Below, one piece after another: positions 45,059 through 58,830 of a DNA stretch of 64,000 nucleotides. The notes beneath the pieces were generated by a model that made no database searches, was not told the origin of the DNA, and saw only the letters and a list, made by a program, of their open reading frames with translations. This DNA comes from Rhodosorus marinus. Lineage: Eukaryota; Rhodophyta; Stylonematophyceae; Stylonematales; Stylonemataceae. The stretch spans positions 1,054,001 to 1,118,000 of the forward strand of contig JAMWBK010000005.1 of assembly GCA_029953675.1 (NCBI GenBank). Reading direction: 5' to 3'. Positions within the stretch are counted from its first letter, which is position 1, and each line of letters begins with the position of its first letter. Position numbers and translations under genes: made by a program.

Positions 45059-48000
45059 ATGGCGTCCGTAGTATCGACATCGGAGCTGCTTTCTGTAAGT
45101 TTCGCGCCTTCAGATCTTTGGTTTTTCGGTTTTTTGTTTGGTAGTTGGGGGGTGCCGTTTGGCCTGCTTTTTAATCCTGTACTTGAAGTTGTTGTGCTTG
45201 GAGGGTTAAACTGCCCATGTTGGTTTTCGTTTGATCCCGATCATCGTCTGGGTCCTTGTTAGACGTTTTTGCCTGTTGCTCCCAGGTTCTGACATGTTTT
45301 TCATTCTGTTTCTCACCTGCTGAAATTTAGCTCCCGGCTCTAGGGGTTGATGCCCAGTTTATCTCGTTTCAAAATCTTACTCTTGAGTCGTCCAACTTCC
45401 TGTGCGTTCGCGAGACGAACGCACAGGGTGCAGTTGAGATCGTGATAGTTGATCTTATGAATCCAAGCATCTTGGATCGACGTCCAATGTCAGCAGAGTC
45501 AGTACTTATGAACCCTGAGTCGAAGGTGATGGCCTTACGCGCCAGGGGACAGCTCCAGCTTTTTGACTACGGGACAAGGGCGAAACTGAAGGGAGCCTCC
45601 ATGAGTGAACAGATCGATTTTTGGAAATGGATTAGTCCGAGCACGGTAGGAATTGTGACGCCATCTTCTGTCTATCATTGGAGAAAGGATGATCAGTCAG
45701 AACCCGTGAAGGTCTTTGACCGGCATGCATCCTTGAAAGCTGGACAGAACCCGATGTCGATTATTACATACCGAGCCGATCTGTATGAGGAATGGCTCTG
45801 CCTGGTGGGAATAGCGCCTTCGGTACGTCGAATTCGCACAGACGAATATTCAGTCACTAGGTTTTGCTGGGGATCTCTAATTTGCTCTTTGTGCGTGCAC
45901 GTGCTCTCTTGTACAGGGTGGATCCGTTGTCGGGCAAATGCAATTGTATTCTACGAAGAAAAAAATATCGCAAGCAATAGAAGGCCAGGCAGCGACGTTT
46001 GCCACGATGAACATGTCCGGTCATGAAACAACGTTATTCGCGTTTGCAAATCGGAACGCTCAGGGGGGAAAGCTCCACATCATAGAAGTCGGTCAGGAGA
46101 GGAAGGACGACACCGCGCCAAAATTTGAGAAGAAGCAGGTTCCTGTGAATTTCCCAGCAGACGCACCAGCCGACTTTCCCGTGTCCATGCAGGTAAGTAG
46201 CAAGGAGGAATTTGTATTATACAGACGAGTTCTCATTGCATGCATAGACAACAATGTTTAATCGGTCCTCATTGCGCGGACCTCTCTCTTTCCCCTCACC
46301 GCCCAGGTATCATCAAAGTACGGAATACTCTATCTCGTCACGAAGATGGGCTATGTGCATGTTTTTGATATCGAAACAGCCACTAACATTGCGGTCCAGA
46401 AAGTATCTAGCGATCCCGTCTTCATCTCCACTCCGCACAAGGAATCTGGAGGCTTGGTGGGTGTTGATAGACAGGGACGAGTCCTCCTCACATCGATCAA
46501 CGAGGCAGCTGTTGTGCCTTACGTGCAAAACACGCTTGGCAACCCAGAGCTGGCGATCCGTATAGCCGCGAAGAACGGCTTTCCGGGAGCAGAGCAGTTT
46601 TTCGTACAGAAATTCAATTCTCTCTTCGAAGGAGGACACTACAAAGAGGCTGCAATGATTGCCGGAGAGTCTCCGGCGGGCTTTCTTAGAACGCAAGAGA
46701 CCATGCAGAGGTTCAAGGACTTGCCATCGGAAGAAGGGAAACCTGCGGCATTGCTTGTATACTTCCAGACGCTACTTGAGAATGGAAAGTTGAACAAAAT
46801 TGAGTCAGTCGAACTTGGCGAGCTTCTGCTCTCGTATCAGCGGGTTGAGCTCTTGGAGAAGTGGATCAAAGAGGATAAACTCGAATGCTCGGAAGAACTG
46901 GGAGATGTCATCAAGTCTCAAAATAGTCAGCTCGCAACAGCAGTGTTTGTCAAGGCGGAGGCGCACATGAGGGTGATTCAGGGACTGCTGGAGGCTGGGC
47001 AAACGGAGAAAGTCCCATTGTACGCCGAAAGAGTGGGCCTCAACATCAGCCAAACCGAGTTGGTAAGCATGGCGACCTCGGTAAACCCCACGGCAGCTTT
47101 GCAGTTGATGCAGGATATGGGCAACATGGGAAACGCCCCAACAGACCACAAAGCAATGGTAGAAATGCTGCTCAACAAGGGCATGGTCCAAGAGGCGACG
47201 ACGTATTGTGTGAACAAGATGACCGATTCTGATGAGAATGGGGAAATCCAGACGAAGCTCCTCGAGTCAAACTTACAGTCAGCCCCGCAAGTAGCAGACG
47301 CGATACTAACGAGAAAAGCCTGGACCAAGTTCGATAACAACAAAGTGGCAAAGATGGCCGAACGCGCAGGGCTATACAATCATGCTTTGGCTAGTTATTC
47401 GGATATCGCGGATGTGAAGAGGGTTTTGCAGAATGCTTCGAGTATGGACGCAAACTTCGTCACTGAGTACTTTGGAACGATGAACCCCGACGATGCGGTG
47501 GCGTGCCTTCAGGACCTCGTCCGTGGAGGGCAAAGAGCCAATCTGCCGCTAGCTGTACAAATTGGCTCCAAGTATCACCATGAGCTTGGGACCAACAAGA
47601 TTCTCACCATTTTTGCCTCGCTGAAGAATCAAGAAGCTTTGTTCATGTATTTAAACGGAATAATCGAGAGCTCGGACGACCCTGACATTCATTTCAAGTA
47701 CATTGAAGTCGGGTGCAAACTGCAGCAGTTCCAGGAAGTTGAAAGAATAACTCGGGAGAGTGAGCACTATGAGCCGGAGAGGGTCAAAAACTTCTTGAAG
47801 GATATGAAGCTCAGAGATCCGCGCCCACTGATTAACGTTTGCGACAAGTATAATTACGTGGGAGAGCTCATCAAGTTCATGGTCAAGAACAATCAGCTGA
47901 GGTTTGTAGAAGGGTATGTGCAAAAGGTCAACCCGGCAAGGTGCCCTGTGGTGGTCGGTTCTCTCCTTGATCTAGATCAGGACGAGGAGTTCATCAAAGG

Positions 48001-50987
48001 AGTAGTCATGTCGGTGAAGAACACTGTGAATATCGAAGAGCTCGTGAAGGAGGTGGAGGAGAGGAAAAAGCTTCGGATTCTGCTGCCGTTCTTTGAGTCG
48101 AGGATGCAAGATGGGGACAAAGAACCCGACGTCCATACAGGAATGGCCAAGGTGTACGTGGACTGTAACGTGAACCCGGAGCACTTTCTGGAGACCGATG
48201 AACTGTATGACCATCTCCAGGTAGGCGCTTTCTGTGAGAAGCGTGATCCGCATCTTGCCTTTATGGCGTACATGAAAGGTCAATGTGATGAGCAGCTGCT
48301 TGATGTAACCACGAAGAACCATCTTTTCAAGGAGCAGGCGCAATATCTGGTGGCGAGAGAGGACCTTGACTTATGGGCACAAGTACTAGACGAAGAAAAT
48401 GAACATAGGAAGCTTCTTGTAGAGCAGGTTATCTCGTCCGCTCTTCCCGAAACCAAGGAACCTGAGAAGGTTTCTTCGACAGTGAAAGCCTTCATTGCTG
48501 CCAACATGCCTTCAGTGTTGATGGAGTTGCTTGAAACGTTGGTGCTTCAGACGGTTGGGTCCGTATTCTCGCAGAACAGGAACTTGCAAAACCTTCTTCT
48601 TCTTACCTCCATTAAGGCGGATAAGAGTCGGGTCATGGACTATGTACGAAGGCTGGACAATTTTGACGGTGTCGATGTTGCTCAAATCGCAATAGCCGAA
48701 GAACTCTATGAAGAGGCATTCGCCATTTACGCGAAGATTGAAAAGTACGACCTAGCGGTCGATGTTCTGTTGGATAATATGAAGGATTTCGATCGCGGAA
48801 AGGAATTTGCAGCCAAAGTAGATCGCCCCGAGGTATGGAGCAGACTGGGTGCCGCTCTTGTTGAGAACGATTTGATTATCGAAGGTGTGAACGCTATTAT
48901 GAAGGCGAAAGACCCAGGAGCGTACATGACGGTAATCAGCAAAGCCAAGGATGGTGCCACCAATGAGGACTACAAGGTTATTGTCAAGTACTTGAAGTTT
49001 GCACGAGGAAAAGCCCGCGAGGGAGGCAGCGCTATTGATTCAGAAATCGTTTATGGACTTTGCGTAAATGGACAACTGTCCGAAATGGAGGAGTTCATCT
49101 CGTCCTCCAACCAGGCCGAACTGGAGGAAGTCGGGGACCGCGTGTTCGAGAAGGGTTTATTCGACGCTTCCAAGATCTTGTTCTCGTCCATCAACAACCA
49201 TGCTCGATTGGCCTGTGTTCTGGTTAAGCTTGGGGATTATCAAGCAGCTGTGGACGCGTCGAAGAAGGCGAACAAGATATCAACATGGAAGTTCGTATGC
49301 TTTGAATGCGTCGAAGCAAAGGAGTTTCGACTTGCGCAGACCTGTGGTCTTCAGCTCATTGTCGAAGCATCCGAGTTGCAGGTATGGTTGGTGAAGAGAG
49401 CCTCTGGGCCGTAGTGGTACGTGTCTCTGATGTGTCTCCCCCGCATATGTTTTTCGAAATGCTTCAGGAAGTAATTGACTACTATGAGCGAAGGGGATAC
49501 TTTACGCAGCTCATTGACCTGCTGGATGCTGGTCTTGTGTTGGAGAGGGCTATACCAAATATGTTCACGAATCTTGGGGTTTTACTAACAAAGTACAGGG
49601 AGGAACGTATGATGGATTTCTGCAAAATGTGGTGGCAACGAGCTAACGTGCCAAGGCTCCTCCGAGCATGCGACGATGCAAAGCTGTACGCGGAAAAGGT
49701 CTACCTCCACACTGTTTACAAGGAGTATGACCAGGCCGCTGCGACAATGATCGAACACGCCCCGTCGTCGTGGAGTCCGAGTTCGTTCATTGAGGTTATG
49801 ACAAAAGCTACTAATGTGGATGTCATGGTCAAGGGTACTTGGTTGCTCATACTCGGGTATCGCTTCTGTGTGTCTGTCTGTATTATTCCTCACTCACGTG
49901 CTTGTTTTCGATGGCAATAGGAGTGAGATTCTACATTGAGGAGCATCCTCAGTTGCTCAATGATCTTCTGCAGCTTCTGGGGGGAAAGATGGAAGAGGTT
50001 AGGACAATTGCTATGCTCAAAACTATTAACGCGGAGACATTCGGGCCGCTTGGGATTCTGCCACTGTGCAAGGAATATCTACTGAAACTGCAGGAGAAGA
50101 ACACTGTGGAGGTAAGCCTGGTTTTTTGTGTCAGAGTGAAATGCTAGTTTTGACCTGATAAACGAGGGTTTTGCATTTGATTCGAAGGTTAACGAAGCGC
50201 TGAACAACATTTATATTCGAGAGGGCGATCTCGATTCATTGAGGAGGAGCGCCAAAACCCATAAGAACTTTAACATTCCCGCGCTTGCGCATAGACTAGA
50301 AACTCATGAATTGCTGAACTACCGACGACTTGCCGTTGAGCTCTACAAAGAGGCGAAGAAATACGAACGTGCAATCGAGCTTGCAAAGGAGGACAGTCTT
50401 TATAAGGACGCGATCGATTGCGTAGCCGCTAGCAAGGTAAGCAAGGTTCTGAGCAGACGTAAGCCATAGAGCCGACCTGACTGGGAGGGAATTATTTGCC
50501 AGGATGCCGAGTTGACTGAGCAGTTGGCGCAGTTCTTCCTTGAAAACGGCTTGCGAGAATGTTATTCAGCAGTGCTGTACACGTGCTTTGAATTTTTCCG
50601 CCCCGACGTTGCTATCGAAATGGCATGGTCTCACCAAGTGATGGACTTTACGATGCCGTTTGTGATTCAGACCGTAAAGGAGATCAGCAACCGAGTCATC
50701 TTCCTCGAAGAGGTATGCATGGAGTTTAGTGACACACAATTCTCTTCCGCCAATGACTACATATGGCTTACTGAGCTTGCAAGGGTGTGTATTCCTTCGT
50801 ATAGATTGTCAAAGAACAAAAGGAGAAGGCTGAAGAGGACAAGAAGGCAGTTGATGATGAGGTTAATGATGATACAAGCGTGCTCCTCTATGGAGTACCG
50901 TCGAACATGGGGCAGACGGGTCAACTCATGTTTGGTGGTTCCGGCGGACCGGCTCAATTAACCCTTCCCGCACCGCCGTCTCAATAG
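45059..50987 (+). CDS. CHC: Clathrin heavy chain
   Basis: Nine exons (45059-45094, 45331-45822, 45917-46192, 46307-49381, 49468-49834, 49921-50111, 50188-50436, 50503-50712, 50805-50987) give 1692 residues, close to the ~1675 of other CHCs. The N-terminal seven-blade propeller spans roughly 1-330 (ESSNFLCVRETNAQG, MNPESKVMALRARGQLQ, FWKWISPSTVGIVT). Long alpha-solenoid CHCR repeats follow (KNNQLRFVEGYVQKVNPA, EAFAIYAKIEKYDLAVDVLL). The proximal leg and trimerisation region (PFVIQTVKEISNR) end in a Gly/Gln-rich tail. It forms triskelia coating endocytic and trans-Golgi vesicles. The first exon has 12 codons; the 3075-nt exon 4 carries most of the leg. It converges on the ABCC gene. Confidence 0.98.
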
Positions 50988-51395
50988 ATTTCGCCTCGTA
51001 AAGTCCATCCGCTACGGACGACTATCTACTCAGACGGATCTTGATAGAGCGACAGTGATCCACCTTGCCTGTGTGAGTCAGATCACTGGATTAGCTCTTT
51101 TTTTGCTAGTCCTTGAATTGTACAAGTGGACTATGGTCATTGTAGCAGACGCTATTGCCGAAGAGTACTGTAAAGTCAAAAATACGTTTGCTCTTATTCA
51201 GTCGAGATTCACAGAACTGTGCCAGCGGATTTCAGGAATTGCGTTCATATCGATTGCCGTGCTTTGAATGCGAAGGCTACCAGATGGAGCAGTTTGGAAC
51301 ACGCAAGGTCCAAGCTTGTTCAATTGCTACGGATACAAAAAAGTTTTGCTAAGTTTGTCCTCGGTCTATGACACGACGATTTAGTCGTTCAGCCC
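50988..51395. other. Convergent 3' spacer between clathrin and ABCC genes
   Basis: 408 bp between two stop codons. No hairpin terminator or gene is evident. Confidence 0.5.
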
Positions 51396-54300
51396 TCATT
51401 TCGCCATGGACTTCAACAAGTCCGAGCTCCCCTCTCCTGCCTCTCCGACCAATTGCGTTAGCATGCCGGATTTGTTCTTGAGTAGATCTGTTGGACGGCC
51501 CATCTCGCCAACATTCCCATTCGACATGACGATGATCTTTCGTACGAGAGCAAGAATTGTGTTAGACGTTGGGCTAGGTAGTGACCTCAATATCGAGTGA
51601 AGGACTTACCTCGTCAGAATCCATAACCGTTTGCAGCCGGTGCGCTATTGTAATCAGGGTGCAGTCATTCTTGAAGTTTCGAATCGCTTGCTGAACTTTC
51701 GTGTCCGTCTCATGATCGATAGATGCAGTAGCCTCGTCCAGTATCATCAGCTTCGCATTGCGCAAGAGTGCCCGACACAAGCACAAAAGCTGCCTTTGCC
51801 CAACAGAAAAGTTCTGTCCTTGGTCATGAACTTCAGAATCCAAGCCATCAGCTAGCCCGGTGATGCATTCTCTCATTGAAACCAAATCTAGGCACTCCCA
51901 TATTTCCGCATCAGTATGCTGCTTAAACGGATCCAAGTTGTGTCGGACTGTCGCCGAGACGAGCATAGGGTCCTGCAACAACAAATAAGGTAAGTCTTCC
52001 TCCCTGGCCGTGTTAACTAGTCATGCTGTACAAACCTGTGTGATGATTGCCAAACGGCTGCGAAGAGTATGAAGACCCAGCGTGGATATGTCCTTCCCGT
52101 CAACTACAATTTGACCATTGGACATCTCAACCATCCTGAAAAGGGCTTGCGCCAGGGAGGTTTTGCCTGCTCCGGTGCGACCCACTACCCCAACGTTCTC
52201 TCCAGAACGCACGCTGAAGGAAATTCCTTTCAGTGCGGGTGGTAAGTCGGACCGATACTTGAGCTCTACCCCTCGAAACTCCACTTCTCCCTTCGTTGGC
52301 CATTCGCCTTCCGCCGGGTCCCCTGCGAGCATAAAGCAAGCTGTCATCACAAAATAGCGCACCTGGCGAATTTCGTTGTAAGCGGATAGTTGTTTGCAGC
52401 AACGTACCTGGCAGATGCTCAGGAGCCTCCGATGGAAGGTTGGAGTAGTGCAGCACCCTCTCTATAGAATTCATTTGAGTCTCCGTCTCCGTTCCCATTC
52501 GGATAAGCCAGCTGAGTGTTTGAGTGATCTGCAACGCATAGCTTATACTCAAGCCTGCCAGACTGGCAGAGATGTACTTCCCACCCAAGACGGCCAAAAA
52601 CGCCGCTGAAGAGACCAAGACAGTGCCAACAGTCTCCAGTCGAACACCTGTTCCGGGGGAAGAAGCAATTCGCCAAATGTTAATCTTTGAAGGAGTAGCA
52701 ACTGCTGGAAGATTCACAGTCGAAGTGGCTTACTGAGCCATCGATTTGATACAATGTTCCAGAGCATTGGCTTCGTGTTCTCGTCAATTCTTTTCTGGTT
52801 CTCAATCATGAAACGATCGCCAGTATCAAAAGCCCTCACTGTGTCGACGCCGACGAGCGTTTCCCCGAAGAAAGCAAGAATCGGTGCTTTGGTGTTTGCG
52901 TCCAGTCTCCGAAGTTCCCTGCACGTCCTTATATAACGATTCCCAATCATATTATAAAACCACGCCAAGGGGATGATGATGAACACAATCCTCCATGTAA
53001 CGAACATGATTACACTCACGTTTGCTAGCATGCCACAAGAACTCACGTACGTCAGTTATTGCGGTTGTTGCACAAATTTCATCCTCCTGAACTCGAGAGC
53101 ATTACCAACAACGCGAACGACACATAGGAGAAACGATGTTACAGCATCTGGGAGCTCTTCGTCAACGCTGGTCTGATCCTTCGCGAAGCGATTAACGATC
53201 CGTCCCAGGGGTGTGGAATCGAAGAAAGAAATCGGGGAACGCATGACGGAACGCAGCATCTTCGAATGAAGTCTTCTACCGGCTTTCACAACAGAGTAAA
53301 CTACGAGGATCGACCTCGCAAACAGCAGAGCCGAGGCCAAAATCGCTAGTGCAGTATAAACTTCTATGTAGTAGTAGTTGTCCGCTTCAGCACCTTCTTG
53401 GATTGCCGCATTTGTCCACCTTGTCAGCCAACCGTCCACGGCAACCTGAGCGCACATAGCTGTCGAAAAAATTATTCTCAAGTTTAAGGAATGCCGAAAT
53501 TTTGCGCTTGCAAAAGACTAGCCTACCAGCCACCGCAAGCAATGCGTAACTTGTGACCAGTTCCATTCCTAGAGCTCGGAAGTAATCCATGTAGATCTTC
53601 CTTTTGACCTTCCCAACTACACGCTCCTCACTAGTCATGAGCTTGCCTTTCTCAGCTTCACCAACCCCTGCTTTCATTGTCCCGTTCTGCAGCTGCTGTT
53701 GAACCTTGGGGGCAGCAATCTTTTTTGAATCCTCAGCGGCCTCTTGTTGGGGCTCCTCCTCTTCCTCATCCTCTGCTGCACTCAGAAAATGGAACGAAAA
53801 GCCTTGGTTCTTGAGCTCCCAGAAGCTGCCGTCGGCCGATACGGTTCCATTCGAGACAACGATCACTCGGTCGACCTTTTCAAGATACTGAACATGATGA
53901 GTTACAAGAAGCCTCGTTTTGTCGGCTAAAAGAGGGCCGTTGATTGCCTTTTCAAACAGATGCTTTCCCACATGTGCGTCAACCGCACTGAGAGGATCAT
54001 CAAGCAGGTAGACATCAGCCTCGCGATATAAGCAACGCGCTAATGCCACTCTTGACTTCTGCCCTCCGGAGAGAATTATTCCTGAAAAAAACCACTCCTG
54101 TCAACTTGCTGGCCCCCCTATTAGCTGCTATGAGTTTAGAATACCTTTTTCTCCAATTTCTGTGGCGTCTCCGGCTGGGAGAACATCAAGATCACTTTCC
54201 AGGCAGCACGCAGATAGTACTGACTTATATCTCGCCTGGTTGAACGGTTCCCCGAAAAGAATGTTCTCTTTCACTGTCGCGTTCATTAACCACGGAGTCT

Positions 54301-56138
54301 GAACGTGAGGGAGAGCAGTAAAAGCAGAGTTAGGAACTCTAAACAATGAAAATCATCCTCGGCACCTGCGTACCTGCGCCGCGTAGGACACCCGTCCGTT
54401 CAAGAACTCCCTCTCCCCATCTGGGGTTAAGCAATGCATCTCCCCAAGAAGCGCGCTTAGGAAGGACGATTTCCCGCTTCCAACTGATCCGACTATAGTA
54501 GTCAGTGAGCCGGGAATAATTTTTATCTGGGGTGACTTCAGGATGACGGGATTAGACGACGTGCTGGTCAAGGGAGTCAGTTCTGATGCTTCCGAGTTGG
54601 ACTCTAACTCCTTCCATCCATAGTCTGCACCATTGAAACCACCCGCGCAACTCTCAGACGTATCTTGCCGGCGACCAGGTGCTTCAGGGCTCAACAAAAA
54701 CTCCCCTAGACCACAAAAAGAAATGAGCAGTCGATCGCCAATTTTGACCAGGGCAGCGCTTCTGTTTGTTTGAAATCTTACTCAGCCTCTTTGAAGAAAC
54801 CGTAGCTTCGATTGAATTATTGATAAGAGAGGGGAACATATTCAGCGGGAAGCGCAGTATGTTAAACAATGCGAGGGCGACAAAGACTCGTTCCGGAGTG
54901 ATTGGAATATTTGTGGCAAAGGCCATTGCCGCAAATGCCGAGGCAGACACGGCGAGGGGAGCCGCGTTCCACAGAACAGAGCCCATGTTACCGAGGAAGG
55001 TTGACGTTTTTAGAGAAGCGAGTTCCGTTTCTGTCCAGAAAGGCGAAGAAGTTAGCTGGCAATAGTAGATTGATCAGCAAATGCGGATAGAAGCTTACCT
55101 CTCGCGGCCGTCACATTCTCGGTGAGCTCTGGCTCCCAAGCGAAAAACTTCACTTGCCGAATGGAGCTCATTACCTCATTCACCGCTCGAACCTAAGCCA
55201 CAAGCACCGATAAAACGGAGTATACGAGTAAGGGACGGAGTCTGTCTGCACCTAGATTATGCGAAGCCGAAAACAATTGCCTACCCGCTCATCTTTTTTC
55301 TTCATGAGATTTCTCTGAGCGACGTTTCTTTTCTTCATAATCGCCAGATTTAGCGGTATAACAACAGCTGTGATCAAGAGACCAGAAACTGCCCCTACCC
55401 CGATCAACTTCCAGAGTATAATAAACGCAGTAAAGATTTGTAGCGGACCGCTCCAGAGCATGTGAGCGTACGGAGTGAGTCGAGGGCCAATTCGATTAAC
55501 GTCATTGCTCAATAAGTTCATCATCTGACCGACGGACTCTTTGTTTCTAGTTCCTGTGGACACTTTAAGTGCCTTCTTGAAGACCGCACTCATAACGCCA
55601 GATCGTATATGTGTGCCTGAGCGAAAGCACATCATAAAATATTGTTGCAGCAGAATTGTCTGCAGCAATGAAGAACAAAATAGCAATACAGCGTAGCGCA
55701 GACCACCACCAGTCGCAATGGTTTGCAACAGTCCGTGCAAAGCGAACGGGCCGACAAAATGCAAGAAATCGTAGATAGCTTTCAACGGGGCAGCCCGCAG
55801 GAACAGCCCACCGTGAGCTCTCGCAACTGCCTTAGCCAAGGAGGCAGACTGTCCCTTTTGCGCTTCCTTCGCCCACTCCTGCTCAAATCTCGCCGCCTGG
55901 AATTCAGCCCGGTCCTCCTCAGAAAGATCGAACAGATCTTCCATAACCTATAAACCAAACAGTGTTTTGGGGTGCCAATGAGCAACTGCAGAACCCCTCC
56001 CAACCAGTTTGAAACCAGAAAGTTGTTTGGCGTGCTCACCAGAGGCCTCTGATACCCTAGCTGCAGAAGTGGATTAAACCACAAGTACAGCATCCGGGAC
56101 CAGAACGTGGCCTTTCCCTCTGGACTCGGGGTACACAT
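51396..56138 (-). CDS. ABCC: ABCC (MRP)-type ABC transporter, short form without TMD0
   Basis: Thirteen exons: 56040-56138, 55285-55947, 55099-55192, 54782-55030, 54374-54705, 54145-54298, 53527-54081, 53106-53459, 52734-53024, 52408-52647, 52036-52322, 51610-51972, 51396-51536. All phases agree: 1273 residues. Order is TMD1-NBD1-TMD2-NBD2. NBD1 has Walker [11 protein letters not shown], signature [13 protein letters not shown] and Walker [16 protein letters not shown]2 has Walker [11 protein letters not shown], degenerate signature [13 protein letters not shown] and Walker [14 protein letters not shown]. An acidic, Gln-rich linker ([18 protein letters not shown]) joins the halves. MRPs export glutathione conjugates and organic anions, often into vacuoles; the substrate here is unknown. 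The start [15 protein letters not shown] is the first in-frame ATG; a further 5' exon is possible. Confidence 0.96.
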
Positions 56139-57368
56139 CTTGGCGTATACTCGATCGCAACCTGCAGGTTCCCCCACACCACTCCCAACGATCGGAAACC
56201 TATCCCGATCGTAAAAAGCAACCCAAAAAAACAAAACCGAAAATTCAAAAATAAAATGAGCAACCCTCACCAGCAATCTATCTTCCCGTAGATTAGAAGG
56301 AAGTCTCTCTCCCCGTCCCTTCCCTCCTCCTACCCAAAGCCGTCCCTTCAACTTTCATCACCCACCCCTCTTGTTAACCCCAACTCCGCTTACTGCCAAA
56401 ACTCCCAAAAGCCCCAAACCCACCGTTCCCTAGAGCACATTTCACCTCCACGTACCCATATTCTCAAATTTTAATTCTTTTTACCGGGCCAAGTCTTAAG
56501 AAGGTCGATGGTTCCCTCTCAAAATGCAAAATCGTTGAAGGAAAAGTGTTTTGCAAACATGCGCAAAACCCCACAGTTTTCGGGCCAAATCACGAGGGTC
56601 CCCCAATGTTCCTACCGAGCGGCAGCCACTATTGTTTTTAAAGAATTTTGCCTATTTTTAAAAAACTATATTGAATGATGAGCTAGAGCGCTCGTAATCC
56701 TGAATTTCTTTCTCTTTTGGGCAAATCATGCCCACCACGGCATAACCTTGGTATTTATTTTATTAAAATGAAAGGTTCGTTTTAGAACTTGGGTAAGCGA
56801 ACGCAAGGTGGAGGGTTGCTGGGTCATCAAGGTGATGACTTGATTGTTAAGACCGTGAAATGAACACCTGTTGACATAGGTTAAATTTACAGAGTAACAG
56901 ATCGATGAGGCTGGGGTCGTCCGGGTGGGAACGACCACACTCGAAACTGAATATTGAACCGCATCTGGCCACGACAGAGGGTTTGCTCCAAAATGCCATA
57001 ATTCATAGGGTAGCAATGGACCCTGGTAAGTGGCAACGATCAGGAAGTAAAAACATCCAGACCTGGAGCCAGTTCCCGCCCCTGCGCTCGGCCAGCCCAT
57101 TCTCAACGTCTCATTTGCAGTCCCGAACAAAACCCAAAGCCTCTGCATCAGAGAAGCCAGGTGCTGCGGCGGAGGTGCCATATTCGGCTAGAATATTGTG
57201 CCACAAAAAAATTTACCGGATTGCGAAATAACCTACTGGGCACGCACGGAAATCTCTAGTCTGGAATACCGAGGATTACCAGAGTCGAAAAACGCATGTA
57301 GGGATCACCGCACAGTGGCAAAACAAAGCAGGCTCTCGATTGTAGGATGTTAGCCCTGACTAGGAGGA

Positions 57369-57391
57369 TGCGATGTCCTTCGGACATCGCA
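57369..57391. repeat. Perfect 10-bp inverted repeat, 3-nt loop
   Basis: Arms TGCGATGTCC (57369-57378) and GGACATCGCA (57382-57391) around TTC. A tight stem in the ABCC/MED15 divergent spacer. Confidence 0.8.
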
Positions 57392-58130
57392 GCGACGGGA
57401 TGAATGGTTGATCCGTTCGAAAGCTCTCAACCTTGAAACTCACTGCATGTCCTTAAATGGATCTGTTCTCCCACCAAGCAACATCTATCAATCCCATCCT
57501 TGAACCAAACGTTTAGTGAGGAGCCCTCGCCCTTTCATTGGTTACTGTCACCGACTACCATATAATTATTCAATCATATATAGCCACGCGTCCTTAATAA
57601 CAGTTTGGAACAGGATCGAAAGATATTAAAATTAATTAAAATAGAGAACTAGACGACATTGCCAATTTTTTTGTGAGGGGGAGCAGAGGTTCTCAAAAGT
57701 TAATTAAAAACACATTTCGTAGAGAGAGCTCCTTGGAAGACACAAGAAAACAACGTGGTATATGAAACGCAAACAAAACAGGACTCGAACTGGGAAAACA
57801 AAAAAATAAAAGAAACTCGCGCGCTTGTGAATATGTTGAATAAACACGTTCATTCAAAGACAATGACCCTGAAAACTCATACAGTTGATTTTCTGATGAT
57901 TATTTTTTGGGGGGGGTCATATTTTCGTCTGATATAATGTTTCTGTGGAGATACGTGAGTACATATAATATGGAATAGAAGAAGAAAATTGGACGTACTT
58001 GTATGAACATCTTTGACTGGTGACCAGTAAGTCACGTATTAGCAGACAGGTATTTTGAATTTGTTTTCATAGAGACCCGTCCTTTTTTTCGTTTATTACA
58101 TATTATATGGTCTTCCATTTGTCGGAAATC

Positions 58131-58151
58131 GTCCGATAACAATTATCGGAC
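58131..58151. repeat. Perfect 9-bp inverted repeat, 3-nt loop
   Basis: Arms GTCCGATAA (58131-58139) and TTATCGGAC (58143-58151) around CAA, in A+T-rich DNA about 680 bp upstream of the MED15-like start codon. Confidence 0.8.
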
Positions 58152-58830
58152 TATTTATGACAACCGGAATTTTCTGGTGGTAAACAAGGGAAAAGCAACC
58201 GCAACGTAATTTAGAGCAAGTACAGTATAGTTTATGAAAGCCGGGATCGCAAAATTCAGGATTTTTTGAAAATTTAAGGATTATTTTTAGGCTGCAGGCA
58301 CCCTATATTGCTGTTTATTTGAGCAAGATTGCTCTTCTTTTTGCAAGGTTCGAACGTGAATGGGTTTTGGGCTGATGTCTATATACTGGTCTCGTGCGGA
58401 TGGGTACAGTGAAGAATGTCGCCCTAAGGGAGGAGTGTGTCATTCACTGGGAATCCAATGCGGGAAAAAGGCAACCGAGGACCTATTTTATCTCATTTTG
58501 TTTTGTCTTGGCTTTTAATTCTTGTTGCTGCGATTCGGTTGGGACTTGAGGAAGGGCTTGCAGAGTGGGATTGCCTTTGTGTTGTTTTTCCTGAGAGAAG
58601 ACTTGCTGGTCGGAACGACGTTTCCTGTGGGTAAAGGATTGTTGCGTTCCTTAGAACTATTTCTATCTTTGCGAGAGATTAGTTTGAAAGAACAGGGATT
58701 TTTATAGAGAGGAGTCTTTTTGTCAGGAATAGACGGGGTTGTTCACCCTCGAGCGTTGCTTTTGGTGGGGGACACGATGAGTACTTTTGGATGGTGAAGA
58801 AGAGGGTTGGGGTTGTTCAGTTGAGACAAA

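Larger units (their letters stand above)
56139..58830. other. Divergent intergenic region with two hairpins
   Basis: Between ABCC (minus) and the MED15-like gene (plus). A minus-strand ATG-started frame of 151 codons (56726-57181) has no family-like content and is not called. The part from 57.5 to 58.3 kb is strongly A+T-rich. Confidence 0.45.

Noticed and set aside
44589..45080. 163-codon minus-strand open frame upstream of clathrin
   Set aside because: It overlaps the clathrin first exon and translates low-complexity pyrimidine tracts (Pro/Ser/Thr runs).
56726..57181. 151-codon minus-strand frame with ATG
   Set aside because: No recognisable domain, leader or splice partner; composition looks random. 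Kept only as a note in the intergenic entry.
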